Source: Corynebacterium choanae (GTDB lineage Bacteria > Actinomycetota > Actinomycetes > Mycobacteriales > Mycobacteriaceae). From it: a DNA stretch of 64,000 nucleotides. How positions within the stretch are numbered: position 1 is the first letter of the stretch; each line of letters starts with the position of its first letter. The stretch is from assembly GCF_003813965.1 (NCBI RefSeq), contig NZ_CP033896.1, positions 2,914,001 to 2,978,000 of the forward strand, written 5' to 3'. Positions 1 through 9,344 of the stretch are shown here, piece after piece. The notes beneath the pieces are model-generated. The model saw only the letters and a program-made list of their open reading frames with translations, had not been told where the DNA came from and did not search any database. Position numbers and translations under genes: made by a program.

Positions 1-396
1 GACAGGGTGGACGAGTGCATGATTGTGCGGCGCGGGTACAGCAGCAGCGGAGCGGGAATACATGTGGCGTGTTCACCCACTCATGTCATGGATGCGCAGC
101 CTTATTGAGCCAGACTTACTGTGCTATTGAGTACAGGACAGGGGGTGCTGTCTTGGGGCAGGGTAAGCAGCCGTGGTGGTTATCACCGTGGTGGTTATCC
201 GTGGCGCGAAGATCAGTATCTGTGAGATCTCTGCTGGTGCTTTTGCCCCTAGCACCTGCCCGTCGACGTTTCGTCGACCGCATGGGTTACCAAGACTCCC
301 TGGTTTGTGTGATGCACTTTTCCCTGCTTTTTCGTTTGCTACCATGTCTTTCGTCGCGTTCCCAGCCTTCCCACAATCACAGGTAAGTCCCCCACC
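1..396. other. upstream region without a recognised gene
   Basis: No open frame here has a convincing start, coding signal or family resemblance. The last 25 bases hold a weak Shine-Dalgarno-like AGGTAAG before the next gene. The stretch probably carries the promoter of the 716-aa gene, but I could not pick a clear -10/-35 pair. Confidence 0.5.
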
Positions 397-2547
397 ATGA
401 CGCATCACATCAACGACACACCTCCCACCTTCGACTGGGCAACGCTTGCTGACGGCGACTATTGGGATCGCACCTACCAGGGTGCGTCAACATCCTTCCC
501 CACCAGTCGTGAAGCAGCAGCACAGCTCTACACGGCGATCAATAGCACGGGTTTCTACCAGCACATGGGCTATGTCATCGATCTTGCTGCATCCCCGGTG
601 TTTACCCGTGATGCCGACTGGTGTGTGGCCACGTTCTCCCTGGTGTATCCCCTGTTAGCGCCCGGTGACTTTACTGACAAGCAGGCGAGCTTCACGACAG
701 ATTTGGATCTGGAACTGTGGAATTGTGGCCGTTTCAAAGGCTTCGGGGAGATCAGGTTTTCCGCCGATACCTCAGACAGTACGGCTTTAGCATGCAATCC
801 GAAAGCGTTCTATCAGCGGGCTAGTCACCGCTATCCTTCCGACTTCGCTAAGACGTTAAGTACTGCCGAAGTCGAGCAACTGCCTTATCGCACCGTCAAC
901 ACTACAAACAGCACAGCGCACACCAGTCCACAGTCACCGGCCACAGGGAGTAGTACCAGCTCCAGCAGCAGTAACACCAACGACAACTGCCGGGCGTATC
1001 ATCTTCTCGTCCGGGATGAAGCGGGGATTACTGCCTTTGACCTGGCCGAAGACCCCGCAATAGGCAGCAGTGACCCGCATACACCCGCAGGACGCTTACG
1101 GCTCATCGCCGTTGAGCTCGTCGAGCATGCAAAAGCGATCAAAGCCAGCGAGACAACTGCCCATATTGATCGCTTCCTGACCATGCACTTCGTGCTAGAA
1201 GGGCCAAGCAACACCATCTTGGAACGGACTTCTGAAGCGCTGCACCGCCCCCGCAATGAACTGCGGCTTACTCCTTCAGCAGCGCGTGCACATTCGCGGT
1301 TTACCGACCAGGTGCCAGCACTGAAGCAACACACGAACAAGTACGATCACACGACAGTATCCGTGCTGCCCTACTTCGTGGAACTCACCCGCGAACTGCT
1401 CAACCTTCGCGATGGTTGCCCAACACCTCACCAGCACAACACCACAGCGAATACGCACGCTACTCGATCCGCTCCTGCCAGTGGTGATGTTACGCAGCGC
1501 ACCACTGCAACCGGAAGCCTTTCCACTGCTCGTGAGCTGTTTCAGTTTCAGCTTTCCCGCGGCAACAACCTCGAATACAGCCAAATCATTGACGGTTCAC
1601 CGCAAAGCCTCGACCCACCGCACCGGCAACCGATTGCCTATCGGATGGTGTGTGCCGTGCCGAATTGTCTCAACCTGGGGTTGCCACAACTGCTGGCATC
1701 CACTGACGGGAGTACACCGGTGGAATCTTGCGCACCGGAGATTGCGCTGGGGGCTTGGGGGTGGAAGCTTGCAACCGGTGCCGACCAGTATTTTGAGAAC
1801 ATTCCTGACATCACAGATGAAACCGGTTTTGGCCAAGTTGATACCAGATCACGCTTTTGGTCGGTGTACAGCGACCAGGCAGGTATCGCCTTTGTCCGCA
1901 AACCGTTACGCCCCGCAACGTTGCAATCAGGGGAGTGTGCACCACGGTGTAATGTCACCTCAGACCCGAAGAACTATATGCTCGTGGCGACAGTGTTTCT
2001 TGATCTTGCTTTGCTCGCTATCCGCAGCGAAATGGCTATTGCTGTCATGCAGCAGCAACTCGACTGCGATATGCTCACAAGTCACACGCTGACAAAAACT
2101 GTCGACAGCCACGACGTCAATAAGCTCGCAGTTGTGCTCGATAATCTGCAGCTGATTCACCAGAATCATCTCGCATTTCGCCGTGACCTGTGGTTCGAAT
2201 CCATCCCCGGCCATCGCTTCGACTTCCTCGTCATGCAGGCGATGATCCGCAGCCGGGGAGTCAAAGCCGCGTATGAAGATTTCCAAAACGAACTCACCTT
2301 GCACAAAGAGATCCTCGAGACCGCTTTCCAACGCCAAAGTGACTTGCAGCATGCCGAGGAGCAACACACCCGGGAGAAGCAAAACCAGATCCTAGGTGTG
2401 GTGGCCACAGTCCTGGCAGTCCCAGCCTGGATCGAGCTCTCCGGGGCAAATTTCAGTGTCCCCACACTCGTTATCGGTGCACTGATCGCGGCACTCCTTG
2501 CAATGATCACCTGGAAGGGGCTCAATTTCCTCGCCCGAAACAAGTAA
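397..2547 (+). CDS. unknown 716-aa protein with C-terminal membrane hairpin
   Basis: I do not recognise this protein. It is 716 residues long. The first 600 or so are soluble, with a low-complexity Ser/Thr/Asn stretch near residues 165-200 and no signal peptide. A charged, probably coiled segment (about 620-660, rich in Glu, Gln and His) leads into two hydrophobic segments (about 663-683 and 688-708) joined by a short loop, ending in a basic NK tail. That layout, a cytosolic domain plus coiled stalk plus two-helix hairpin at the extreme C-terminus, resembles CorA-like membrane proteins. The GMN metal-selectivity motif of CorA is absent, so ion transport is not claimed. The ATG has AGGTAAG about 10 nt upstream. 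It stands alone, with no same-strand partner close by. The reading frame is intact and long, so it is a real gene; the function is open. Confidence 0.8.
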   Translation: MTHHINDTPPTFDWATLADGDYWDRTYQGASTSFPTSREAAAQLYTAINSTGFYQHMGYVIDLAASPVFTRDADWCVATFSLVYPLLAPGDFTDKQASFTTDLDLELWNCGRFKGFGEIRFSADTSDSTALACNPKAFYQRASHRYPSDFAKTLSTAEVEQLPYRTVNTTNSTAHTSPQSPATGSSTSSSSSNTNDNCRAYHLLVRDEAGITAFDLAEDPAIGSSDPHTPAGRLRLIAVELVEHAKAIKASETTAHIDRFLTMHFVLEGPSNTILERTSEALHRPRNELRLTPSAARAHSRFTDQVPALKQHTNKYDHTTVSVLPYFVELTRELLNLRDGCPTPHQHNTTANTHATRSAPASGDVTQRTTATGSLSTARELFQFQLSRGNNLEYSQIIDGSPQSLDPPHRQPIAYRMVCAVPNCLNLGLPQLLASTDGSTPVESCAPEIALGAWGWKLATGADQYFENIPDITDETGFGQVDTRSRFWSVYSDQAGIAFVRKPLRPATLQSGECAPRCNVTSDPKNYMLVATVFLDLALLAIRSEMAIAVMQQQLDCDMLTSHTLTKTVDSHDVNKLAVVLDNLQLIHQNHLAFRRDLWFESIPGHRFDFLVMQAMIRSRGVKAAYEDFQNELTLHKEILETAFQRQSDLQHAEEQHTREKQNQILGVVATVLAVPAWIELSGANFSVPTLVIGALIAALLAMITWKGLNFLARNK

Positions 2548-2848
2548 CAACAGACGTCTAACCTGCAACCTTCCCAGCTGGTAGAAGCATCCGTCGGCTC
2601 GGCAGCAACGGAGCAAACAGCCCTAGTACATGGCCCGACAAGGCTTGCGTTACAAAGCAAGAAAAGCGGCTACAACCAGTACAAACTTCTGCCCTGCTCG
2701 AGGCCCATTCACCGGGAGTGAGCTTGGTATCCGCCTGTGCACCACGATGCCATCCCCATCTGAGGCACAGTGGTGCGCTGTGCTGTTGGCAGGTGTTTTC
2801 CTACGATGCGCGAACATTATCTCGTTGCGTGAACCTCCATGAAAATGC
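2548..2848. other. gene-free spacer
   Basis: Nothing recognisable lies between the 716-aa gene and the promoter of the small secreted protein gene. There is no clear terminator for the former. Confidence 0.5.
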
Positions 2849-2877
2849 TTGCCGGCACATCAGGAATTTCTTAGTAT
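2849..2877 (+). promoter_or_regulatory. promoter, probably giving a leaderless mRNA
   Basis: TTGCCG (2849-2854) and TAGTAT (2872-2877) are separated by 17 bp. The A of the ATG at 2884 is 7 nt after the -10 box, where transcription should begin, and no good Shine-Dalgarno sequence precedes it. Leaderless transcripts are common in actinobacteria. This is inferred from spacing only. Confidence 0.5.
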
Positions 2878-2883
2878 GTTCCT

Positions 2884-3348
2884 ATGAAAAAATTCAGTTA
2901 CGCCCTACTCGCGGTTGCTACCGCTACTGCCATGTCCACCGCTGCTATCGTTCCTGCTAGTGCAGCAACTAGTAGCAGTGAGAAGAAGGTCACCGTCAAC
3001 GGTAATGAATTCCCGTGCACGCTAGTCACCGATGACCAATCGGACTACGAGATGCTGAAAGAGCTCTCGGCAGGCCGAAAGTATTTCGAGGATGATTATA
3101 AGAACGCAGACGACGAAGAGAAGAAAAAGCTAGCAAAGCAATATCAGGTCGATGCTCGCATTCTGTCTTCCTGTGGCCAGCTTTCTAGCGCAACAGCAGT
3201 GACCTTAAGCAGCCCAGCAGCCTCAAGCGCTGGCAGCAACACCACCACTCTCATCGCGGTACTCGCAGTAGTGGCAGTACTTGGCGCTGGTGCAGTTGCC
3301 TCCAACCCAGCACTTGCTGCACAGCTCAACCTGCCACTGCCGCAGTAA
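2884..3348 (+). CDS. small secreted or membrane-anchored protein
   Basis: A 154-residue exported protein of unknown function. Residues 1-28 form a classic signal peptide (MKK start, hydrophobic core, PASA-AT cleavage region). The mature part is short and charged (Asp/Glu/Lys-rich around 55-85) and has two cysteines (in FPC near residue 44 and SSCG near 98) that could form one disulfide. A Ser/Ala/Thr linker leads to one hydrophobic segment (about 121-142) near the C-terminus that would anchor it in the membrane. This build is common among small conserved corynebacterial envelope proteins. It has its own promoter and a terminator-like hairpin downstream, so it is probably monocistronic. Confidence 0.75.
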   Translation: MKKFSYALLAVATATAMSTAAIVPASAATSSSEKKVTVNGNEFPCTLVTDDQSDYEMLKELSAGRKYFEDDYKNADDEEKKKLAKQYQVDARILSSCGQLSSATAVTLSSPAASSAGSNTTTLIAVLAVVAVLGAGAVASNPALAAQLNLPLPQ

Positions 3349-3394
3349 CATCATCCAGAGTGCATTAGTTGCACTGATCTGTTCTTCCAAAAGC

Positions 3395-3445
3395 AACAGC
3401 GCCTAGTGTGTACCGAGTTCCGCTCGGGTAACACCAGGCGCTGTT
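3395..3445 (+). terminator. stem-loop downstream of the small secreted protein
   Basis: Two 23-nt arms (3395-3417 and 3423-3445) pair with a few mismatches around a 5-nt loop. There is no run of T after it, so termination is likely but not certain. Confidence 0.5.
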
Positions 3446-4145
3446 CGCATCCCACCATCAGCTCACCCTGGGTTATTACGCTGCTTATAACCTAGCGGCG
3501 GTTGCCCTGCGATACGGCTCTTAAACCTGGCTCAGGCCAGTGCGTTCGCACAAATATGTCGCTTCCCAGGGTGTAGTCTTCCCTCGGCTTAGCACCGGGG
3601 AGCCGTATTGCTTGCAGTAAGAAGATTACTACTATCTGTGACGTTCTGGTTAACACACAAGTTGCAATCTCGGCAGCCCTCCTGCCGACAGAGCGAAAGC
3701 GTAGGATTTCTAGGCATTAACGGATTCGGAAGGCTCAACCATTCGCTGCAGGGTTCACCGTTGGCAGGTTCACAGAATCGTCGGATACAGGTGGATACAT
3801 TGCACCGTTCGCGGTGTTGCGCTGTTTCTAGCGGATTCTAGCTGCTGCTGACTCCTTCTAGCTGCTGTTGGTTCTTCGGCCACAACTGGCTGCTTTTGTT
3901 GGCTTTGGCTCCTGTACGTTGCGATTGGCTACTGTTGGCTGCTGTTGATGGTTGTTCAGCAGATCGCACTGGTTGCGGTGGTGTCAGGAATGGTGTTTTT
4001 TTTCGACATCCGTATCTGGTTCAAGTTCTTGTTCTGGTGTTAGTGCTGCACCAGTAACCATTCCTGCCGCAACCATTCCTGCTACTCGCAGCTGTGCCTG
4101 CCACCCGCGGTTGTACGAGCCCTGTCTGCTGTGCGCTTTCACCCG
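3446..4145. other. gene-free region with one structured element
   Basis: About 700 bp between two convergent genes with no credible coding frame. It contains the structured RNA candidate at 3498-3612. Around 3840-3960 it is low-complexity, with repeated CTAGCTGCTG and GCTGCTGTTG words. Nothing else is seen. Confidence 0.5.
3498..3612 (+). ncRNA. possible structured RNA, unassigned
   Basis: Bases 3509-3520 and 3600-3611 pair as a 12-bp closing stem (one G-U) around an 80-nt interior. The interior folds into at least two small hairpins: CTGGC/GCCAG at 3527-3540, and GTGC/GCAC with a GTTC loop at 3540-3551. A third pairing, GGTG (3570-3573) with CACC (3593-3596), is possible. A TATAAC box at 3486-3491 would place the RNA start near 3498. 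I cannot match it to SRP RNA, RNase P, tmRNA, 6C RNA or a riboswitch. It could also be a chance fold. Confidence 0.3.
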
Positions 4146-5315
4146 CTAAAAGCTTCGCGGACCTGGGGGAACTGGGAGACCTTGTTGGTGGAGCGCCCAG
4201 GGCCGTTGCTCTGGTGGGGCAAGCCGTAACGAGCCTGGCAGATCGGTGCGAATAAATACCCGGTCGGCATCGGTAATTGGCGGATAGGCTGCTGGTGGTG
4301 CAACCTGTGCCGGTGCCTGCTGTGGTGTTGGGGTGCACTGGGGCAACAGATTCACTAACAATCCGATATTGATTGCTGCGGCAGGTATGTGTGATGAGCC
4401 TGGTGGCAGACAGTGCAGGCGTGCCTGCACCACGGTCGGATCAACTCGTTCAAACGGGGCATACGCTTGAGCACTACCAAAAGCCGGTGCCTGTGCCGTC
4501 TGCTGTGCCTGCGGCGTCACTGTCCTTGTGCGAGGACGCTGATGTCCGGGCAGGGTATGCGCATTGCCGGGTAGTGCGCCAAGGCTTGCCAGATCATTTG
4601 TGAGTTGTTCTTTACTGCCGGCGGTGCGGGCAGCCACCACAAAATCTGGACCAATAGAGACCGATGCGTTGATACGCCCATCGTCGTCCCAGCCGAACTT
4701 GGTTGCCCAGGTGCCGGGAATCGTGGCTGTGCCATAGTCTTGGGGGTATCCGTCGGCTGCAATGGGTGTAGCTTGCGCCATCGCGTCAATAAGTGGGCGG
4801 GCTATGGGATCGTGTTGGATTGCTGCCACGAATCGAGCGACATCGTTAACACTGGTATTTCCCCACCCCCAGGTTGCACCCGCAGTCGTGTGCCGCAGCT
4901 GATAGCGGCGAATAGTCCACACAATTGCGCCCGGATATTTCCGATCAAGCCGATCGGCAATGGCATCATCACTCGTGCGAATCATCTGTGCGACAGCTGG
5001 CGCATCCGCCGGATCGCCCGCTGCTAGCACCGCATACCCTAAATACAGTTTCGCCAGTGACAAGGATGCCCCGGAAAGATCCCCCAAAGAGTTCGTCATC
5101 ACACCGGTGCTGGTGTCGATCACGCTGACCTGGGTGCGTGCCGGTGGTGCTTGGGTGATTGTCAAAGCTTCCGCCGGAGTAGGGAAGGCACTGATGGAAC
5201 CCACTGCGACAGCGACTGCCACGCCGAATGCGCTCACTGTACGCCGTACCGGCGAAGCATGGTGCTGAACTGTTGGCCGCAGGATCCCCCACCGACCATT
5301 TGAGGTGCTTCTCAT
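4146..5315 (-). CDS. exported serine beta-lactamase-like/penicillin-binding-like protein
   Basis: A 389-residue exported protein with the fold signature of class A beta-lactamases and D-Ala-D-Ala carboxypeptidase-like serine hydrolases. From the chosen start the signal peptide runs to about residue 50 (AEA cleavage site). SLAK at 86-89 is the catalytic Ser-x-x-Lys, SDD at 115-117 sits where SDN is usual, and KFG at 206-208 replaces the usual KTG. The last 130 residues are Pro/Gln/Ala-rich and probably disordered. The start at 5315 is preferred over the longer frame because AGGAAC lies just upstream and the signal peptide then starts normally. The altered third motif makes true beta-lactamase activity doubtful; a cell-wall binding or hydrolytic role is more likely. 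It is transcribed alone. Confidence 0.75.
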   Translation of the reverse strand: MRSTSNGRWGILRPTVQHHASPVRRTVSAFGVAVAVAVGSISAFPTPAEALTITQAPPARTQVSVIDTSTGVMTNSLGDLSGASLSLAKLYLGYAVLAAGDPADAPAVAQMIRTSDDAIADRLDRKYPGAIVWTIRRYQLRHTTAGATWGWGNTSVNDVARFVAAIQHDPIARPLIDAMAQATPIAADGYPQDYGTATIPGTWATKFGWDDDGRINASVSIGPDFVVAARTAGSKEQLTNDLASLGALPGNAHTLPGHQRPRTRTVTPQAQQTAQAPAFGSAQAYAPFERVDPTVVQARLHCLPPGSSHIPAAAINIGLLVNLLPQCTPTPQQAPAQVAPPAAYPPITDADRVFIRTDLPGSLRLAPPEQRPWALHQQGLPVPPGPRSF

Positions 5316-5666
5316 TGTTCCTATTTTAGAGCGTATGACAGTGGCGCCGGGTACTGCCCTCGGCAGCCGCAGCAATCCCCGCCTGCCAGCTGTGCAAGAA
5401 CCGTTCCCATCCTGCGGAGGAACTTGATCCTATTCAGGGAGCAGTCACACGCTGCTACCTGGATACCGCAACTGTTCGTCCGTAACGCAGGACGCTGTCC
5501 ACTTCTGCACATTACGCCAGCCGCAGCTGGTTGCGCCCGGACTGGACTGTACCAAGGTGACATGGCGGCGAGTACATGGAGCACATGCGTTATCACTGGC
5601 GTTTTTCAGTGGTGCCGCTGCAGATGTCTGCAATGACCGTGGTGGCTACAGGGGGAAGAAATGACA
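5316..5666. other. gene-free spacer
   Basis: This lies between the symporter gene (end of the minus-strand unit) and the promoter side of the beta-lactamase-like gene. The short open frames here have no plausible start or family resemblance. The hairpin at 5667-5702 marks its right edge. Confidence 0.45.
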
Positions 5667-5702
5667 CCACCCGCAGCGCCCAGGATGGGCTGCTGCGGGT
5701 GG
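5667..5702 (-). terminator. terminator after the symporter gene
   Basis: An 11-bp perfect stem (5667-5677 with 5692-5702) continues through an inner GCCCA/TGGGC pairing, giving a nearly loop-free 36-nt hairpin. On the minus strand it is followed by a T-rich stretch (TGTCATTTCTTCC). It lies about 90 nt past the symporter stop codon. Confidence 0.65.
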
Positions 5703-5793
5703 ATGGCTGCGGGGGCGCGGAACGTGATTCCGCGGTCAGCGGCTGGATTGTTGCCGCCGGCCACAGCAGTTGTTGTGGTGGAACAAGAATTCG

Positions 5794-7104
5794 CTACCTG
5801 CCGGGGGTGCGGGTCGCGGCACTCTCCGCCGTAGCAGGCGGCACATCAGCGGCCGGATCAACATCTTCTTCGATAAAGGAATCAATCTCGAAACCGGAGC
5901 CTTCAGCAAGTTCCGCCCGGGAGATCCCACCCTTAGCGAAACGATTCACCAGCAGCGCAATCGCCCCGTCACCGGTGACGTTGCACGCAGTACCAAAGGA
6001 GTCGATCGCAATATAGGCGGCGATCATGAGTGCCTGCTGCTCCGGGGAGAATCCGAGCATCGAGTCCAGCAACCCGACAGCAGCCATAATCGCGCCACCC
6101 GGAACACCAGGGGCGGCAACCATCGTCACCCCAAGCATGAGAATAAACCCGAAGGCCAGCGCCGGGGAGAGCGCCATGTTATCCATCGACATGATCGCAA
6201 ACGCAAACAGGCAGATCTTCATCATCGACCCGGCCAGGTGCGTGGTGGCACACAGCGGAATGGTAAACCCGGCAACTGAAGGAGCCACCCCGTTTTTCCG
6301 GGTGCACGCATAGGTCACTGGAATTGTGGCGGCTGATGAACTCGTGCCTAACGCAGTGCCGTAGGCCGGCACCATATTGACGAAGCTGCGCCACGGGTTC
6401 ACCCCGGCGATAAGACCAGCCAACACGAATTGGATAAACAGCAACACGATGGTCATCACCACTGCGAGCAGCAGCACTTTACCGAAGGTGGCTAGGGTGT
6501 CGGTCAGGTTGCCGTTCATCCCCATGCCGAGGAACATGCCGAAGATATAGATCGGCAACAGCGGGATGATGAACTTGGTAATCACCCGCATAATGACCCG
6601 TTCCAGATCACGCACACCCGCATACAGCGTGTCGGATTTCACTGCGGTCATTGCCACGCCGAGCGTAAACGCCAACAGCAACGCGGTCATCACCCCGATT
6701 GGGGCAGGCATGTCGATGGTGAACAGCGGCGACAACGCCCCTTCATCAACATCTTTGGCCGTCTGTGTGGTTTCCCCGGCGAGCAGCCACGGATACACCG
6801 CCCAAGAGGAGACATATGCCAGCGCCCCAGAGAACACCGTCGACGCGTAGGCAATAGCAGTAGTCACGGCAAGCCACTTCCCGGCACCCCGACCAATACC
6901 GGCAATAGCAGGCGTAATCAACGCAAAGATCAACACCGGGATAAAGAAGCCAAGGAAGTTACCGAATAGCCCGTTGAACGTGATGAAAATACGGGCAAAC
7001 CATTCCGGCAGGAAGAAACTCCCGGCAATACCTAAGATGATCGCCACAATGATCTTAAAGAGCAGCGACGAAGTAAATCGTTGTTTCGTTTGAGGAGCAG
7101 CCAT
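5794..7104 (-). CDS. dicarboxylate/amino acid:cation symporter (DAACS family)
   Basis: A 436-residue secondary transporter of the DAACS (GltP/DctA/SstT) family, expected to import a dicarboxylate or acidic/neutral amino acid with Na+ or H+ through the cytoplasmic membrane. The family hallmarks are visible. These are the serine-rich reentrant loop SSSAATIPVT (about residues 255-264), a second loop with PLCATTHLAG where the archetype has PLGATINMDG, and a GDGAIALLVNR segment near residue 382. There are about eight hydrophobic spans. The C-terminal tail is acidic then Ala/Thr-rich. AAGGAGG lies about 11 nt before the ATG, so the start is secure. The divergent second loop (Cys, His and no Asp) suggests a substrate different from glutamate. 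It appears monocistronic with its own terminator. Confidence 0.88.
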   Translation of the reverse strand: MAAPQTKQRFTSSLLFKIIVAIILGIAGSFFLPEWFARIFITFNGLFGNFLGFFIPVLIFALITPAIAGIGRGAGKWLAVTTAIAYASTVFSGALAYVSSWAVYPWLLAGETTQTAKDVDEGALSPLFTIDMPAPIGVMTALLLAFTLGVAMTAVKSDTLYAGVRDLERVIMRVITKFIIPLLPIYIFGMFLGMGMNGNLTDTLATFGKVLLLAVVMTIVLLFIQFVLAGLIAGVNPWRSFVNMVPAYGTALGTSSSAATIPVTYACTRKNGVAPSVAGFTIPLCATTHLAGSMMKICLFAFAIMSMDNMALSPALAFGFILMLGVTMVAAPGVPGGAIMAAVGLLDSMLGFSPEQQALMIAAYIAIDSFGTACNVTGDGAIALLVNRFAKGGISRAELAEGSGFEIDSFIEEDVDPAADVPPATAESAATRTPGR

Positions 7105-7908
7105 CAGGCGTATGCCTCCTTACATACCTTCCCGAAGCAGGAACAGGTGAGAGTGTGGACATATGACACAATCTGCGCCGACCAAGGACACCAGCATCGA
7201 CAGCAGCGCGACCACCCGAGAAGATGGGGCACGTGAATGATCACCCAGCAGACCACCATCAGCTTGGGCACGATCGCCAACAATGGGCACCCTGCTGTGG
7301 GAACTCATCCGCACTGTGAACCGCGCCACGTCCTGGGAAGAGCAGCAGATTAACGCACTCATCTTAAGCCCTCACAGCAAATCTTCAGCAATTTTCGCTG
7401 CGGTTTTCATACTGGGATCGGGGCAACGACCACGCAATCATCGGCTTCATCACATCAGGGCACCGTGTATCGTGTGGCACCCAATCACCCGATAACACTG
7501 CTGCTGACATCAGCGCAGCGCACCATCTTGGTGCAACCCGTGTGATTTTGGTCGTGGCTATTCCACCGGCGGGCGGCTCCCCGGCGGACTGTTGCGATGT
7601 CGATATTGTGGCGTACACCCAGTGCACTGCACTTACTTGACACAGGATGCAAGCTTGGCAATCACTCACTGCTACAGCCCTAACGGTTGGTCAACACCAC
7701 CGGATCGCCCCTGTGTCAGCAGTGACACAGTTGCAGCAGTCCACCGGATAAATCCTGCAGCTATGCACTGCTTCATGGCAGGTCAACGGCAACCGTGCTG
7801 CCAATGGACACGAAAACTGCTCGGCAACCTCGCCACAGGCGGTGTACAAGGACACGGCAAAAGGACAAGTTGAGACCCACTGGCAATGACGCGCTACAGT
7901 AGACAACC
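7105..7908. other. gene-free divergent intergenic region
   Basis: About 800 bp between two divergent genes. Short frames on both strands show no family resemblance or good ribosome binding site. It must hold the promoters of both neighbours. A TACAGT box ends about 8 nt before the ATG at 7909 and could give a leaderless transcript of that gene. Confidence 0.45.
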
Positions 7909-8442
7909 ATGGTCGTCATCGCTTCGATATTGCTCCTTCTTGCTGTTGGTCTCATTGTGCTTGGGGCACTTGCCTGGGCAGGGAAACTGCCCGGCAACGG
8001 GATTGTTGGTATTCGTGTGCCTGCCTCCCGGAAGCGGCAATTCTTGTGGGATGTGGCACATAAGGTTGCAGGTCCGATCTGGGTGGTCGGTGGTGTTGCT
8101 TGGCTCCTCGGCGGACTCGTCGCCCTTCGCGCCGAAGGTTGGCTGTGGATCATCCCTGCACTTGCCGCGATTGCTGGTTTCATCCTGTTTGGCACTGGTT
8201 CGGCAATGGGTGCCAACGCAGCCACCACCGTGGCAAAGAACACTCCTGAACCTGCCCCAAGTGGCTGCTGTTCGGCAGGGGATACCACAGCAGGTGACAA
8301 CGCTGGCGTCAGCGGCACATCGCCGGAGGGTTCGTGTGGCGGTGATTGTTCCGGCGGCGGTTGTGGCAGCACCGCAGCCCCCAATATTGATTTGGCCGCA
8401 GCAAGGAAAGCAGCCGCACAGCGCGACAACGCGGAAGGCTAA
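7909..8442 (+). CDS. SdpI-family membrane protein with cysteine-rich tail
   Basis: A 177-residue membrane protein. Residues 1-25 are a hydrophobic span, followed by GIVGIRVPASRKR and a WDVAHK(V)AG segment that match the SdpI/YhfL C-terminal domain (a G-I-R-x-P loop then W-x-x-x-H). Two more hydrophobic spans follow (about 60-80 and 83-105). SdpI itself is an immunity protein and signal receptor for a toxin in Bacillus; in actinobacteria the family role is unknown. The tail (about 115-155) is unusual: Gly/Ser/Thr-rich with six cysteines arranged as CC, then C-x3-C-x4-C near the end, which could bind a metal or form disulfides. A perfect terminator follows, so the gene stands alone. Confidence 0.7.
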   Translation: MVVIASILLLLAVGLIVLGALAWAGKLPGNGIVGIRVPASRKRQFLWDVAHKVAGPIWVVGGVAWLLGGLVALRAEGWLWIIPALAAIAGFILFGTGSAMGANAATTVAKNTPEPAPSGCCSAGDTTAGDNAGVSGTSPEGSCGGDCSGGGCGSTAAPNIDLAAARKAAAQRDNAEG

Positions 8443-8470
8443 ACACCGTTATCTGCTTGCGGATTCTTAC

Positions 8471-8501
8471 AAGGCCGCCCGGGATATTCCCGGGCGGCCT
8501 T
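8471..8501 (+). terminator. terminator after the SdpI-family gene
   Basis: A perfect GC-rich hairpin (AAGGCCGCCCGGG pairing with CCCGGGCGGCCTT, 5-nt loop) is followed by a T-containing stretch. The next gene converges from the other side, so it may serve both. Confidence 0.75.
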
Positions 8502-8631
8502 GTGCGTTTGTTGCTGGCTGTCATTTTGTGTGTCTTCGGCGGGTGTTCGCTTTTCGCTGTGACACGTCTTGGTTTCCGATTGTGCCGGTCGGAATAGTGC
8601 GGGTCGCTAGGTTTGCCTCAAGGCGTCGCGC

Positions 8632-9228
8632 CTAGCGGGGCAGCATTCCGTTTCCCGGTGGAAGAGCAACCACTGCCGGCGGCAGGTTATAGCGGGCGCC
8701 AATTTCATAGGCGAGGCGAAGGTTGTACTCGTTTAACCGCTGCTGAATGAGTGCCGCATCGATCAGCCACCAAATACCGCAGCCGCCGGCGGTAAGCAGT
8801 TGCGCAGCCCCCACCCCAACATGCCCCAAATAGAAACGGTGTCCACCCATGATCCCAACGAACAGCCACAGCAGCCAGAGAATCAGAGGATTTTTCGACT
8901 GTGTTGCGTATTCCGCCCGCGCAGCATCAATGATCTCCTGCTGGATATTCCGCTGGGCTGGGGGCACCGACCCGACCTGGGCGCGTGCTTGGGCAGACAA
9001 CGCCTGTGCGGCTTGTTCGGGGGTCATCGCCGGCCAACTGGGAACAGCAGTATCAGCTGTCGGCCACGCGGATTGTTGGGGAGTTAGCGGTGATTGTTGC
9101 GGCGGTGGTTGCACACCAGGATTCGGTGCTGCGTCGAATGCGGCAGCGGGATCGAATGTTCCGGAGCGGAAAAAGTCCGGCTCGTCCTCCGCCGAGGGAT
9201 GATTCCCCTGTGCGGGTGGAAAGGTCAT
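8632..9228 (-). CDS. TM2 domain-containing membrane protein
   Basis: A 198-residue protein. The first 100 residues are Pro/Gln/Ala-rich and disordered. A short charged helix (QQEIIDAAR) follows, then the TM2 domain (about 115-165): a hydrophobic span, the conserved GGHRFYLG turn, a second span and a D-AALIQ ending. The TM2 domain has no settled biochemical role; it marks small two-span membrane proteins. AAGGAG sits about 8 nt before the ATG. The photolyase gene lies upstream on the same strand with a 116-bp gap, so co-transcription is possible but not needed. Confidence 0.82.
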   Translation of the reverse strand: MTFPPAQGNHPSAEDEPDFFRSGTFDPAAAFDAAPNPGVQPPPQQSPLTPQQSAWPTADTAVPSWPAMTPEQAAQALSAQARAQVGSVPPAQRNIQQEIIDAARAEYATQSKNPLILWLLWLFVGIMGGHRFYLGHVGVGAAQLLTAGGCGIWWLIDAALIQQRLNEYNLRLAYEIGARYNLPPAVVALPPGNGMLPR

Positions 9229-9344
9229 CGCTACACTCCTTATAGTGCCTCAATAGAATTCCACTGTAGCGCACCATGCAACCGGTCAGGTGCGCAGCGT
9301 GCAGTGATATGCATCCTGTGGTGATACCAGCAACTGCCAGGTGG

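Noticed and set aside
2190-2206. GGTTCGAATCC, a tRNA T-loop-like word
   Set aside because: It lies inside the 716-aa coding frame and no acceptor, D or anticodon stems can be built around it.
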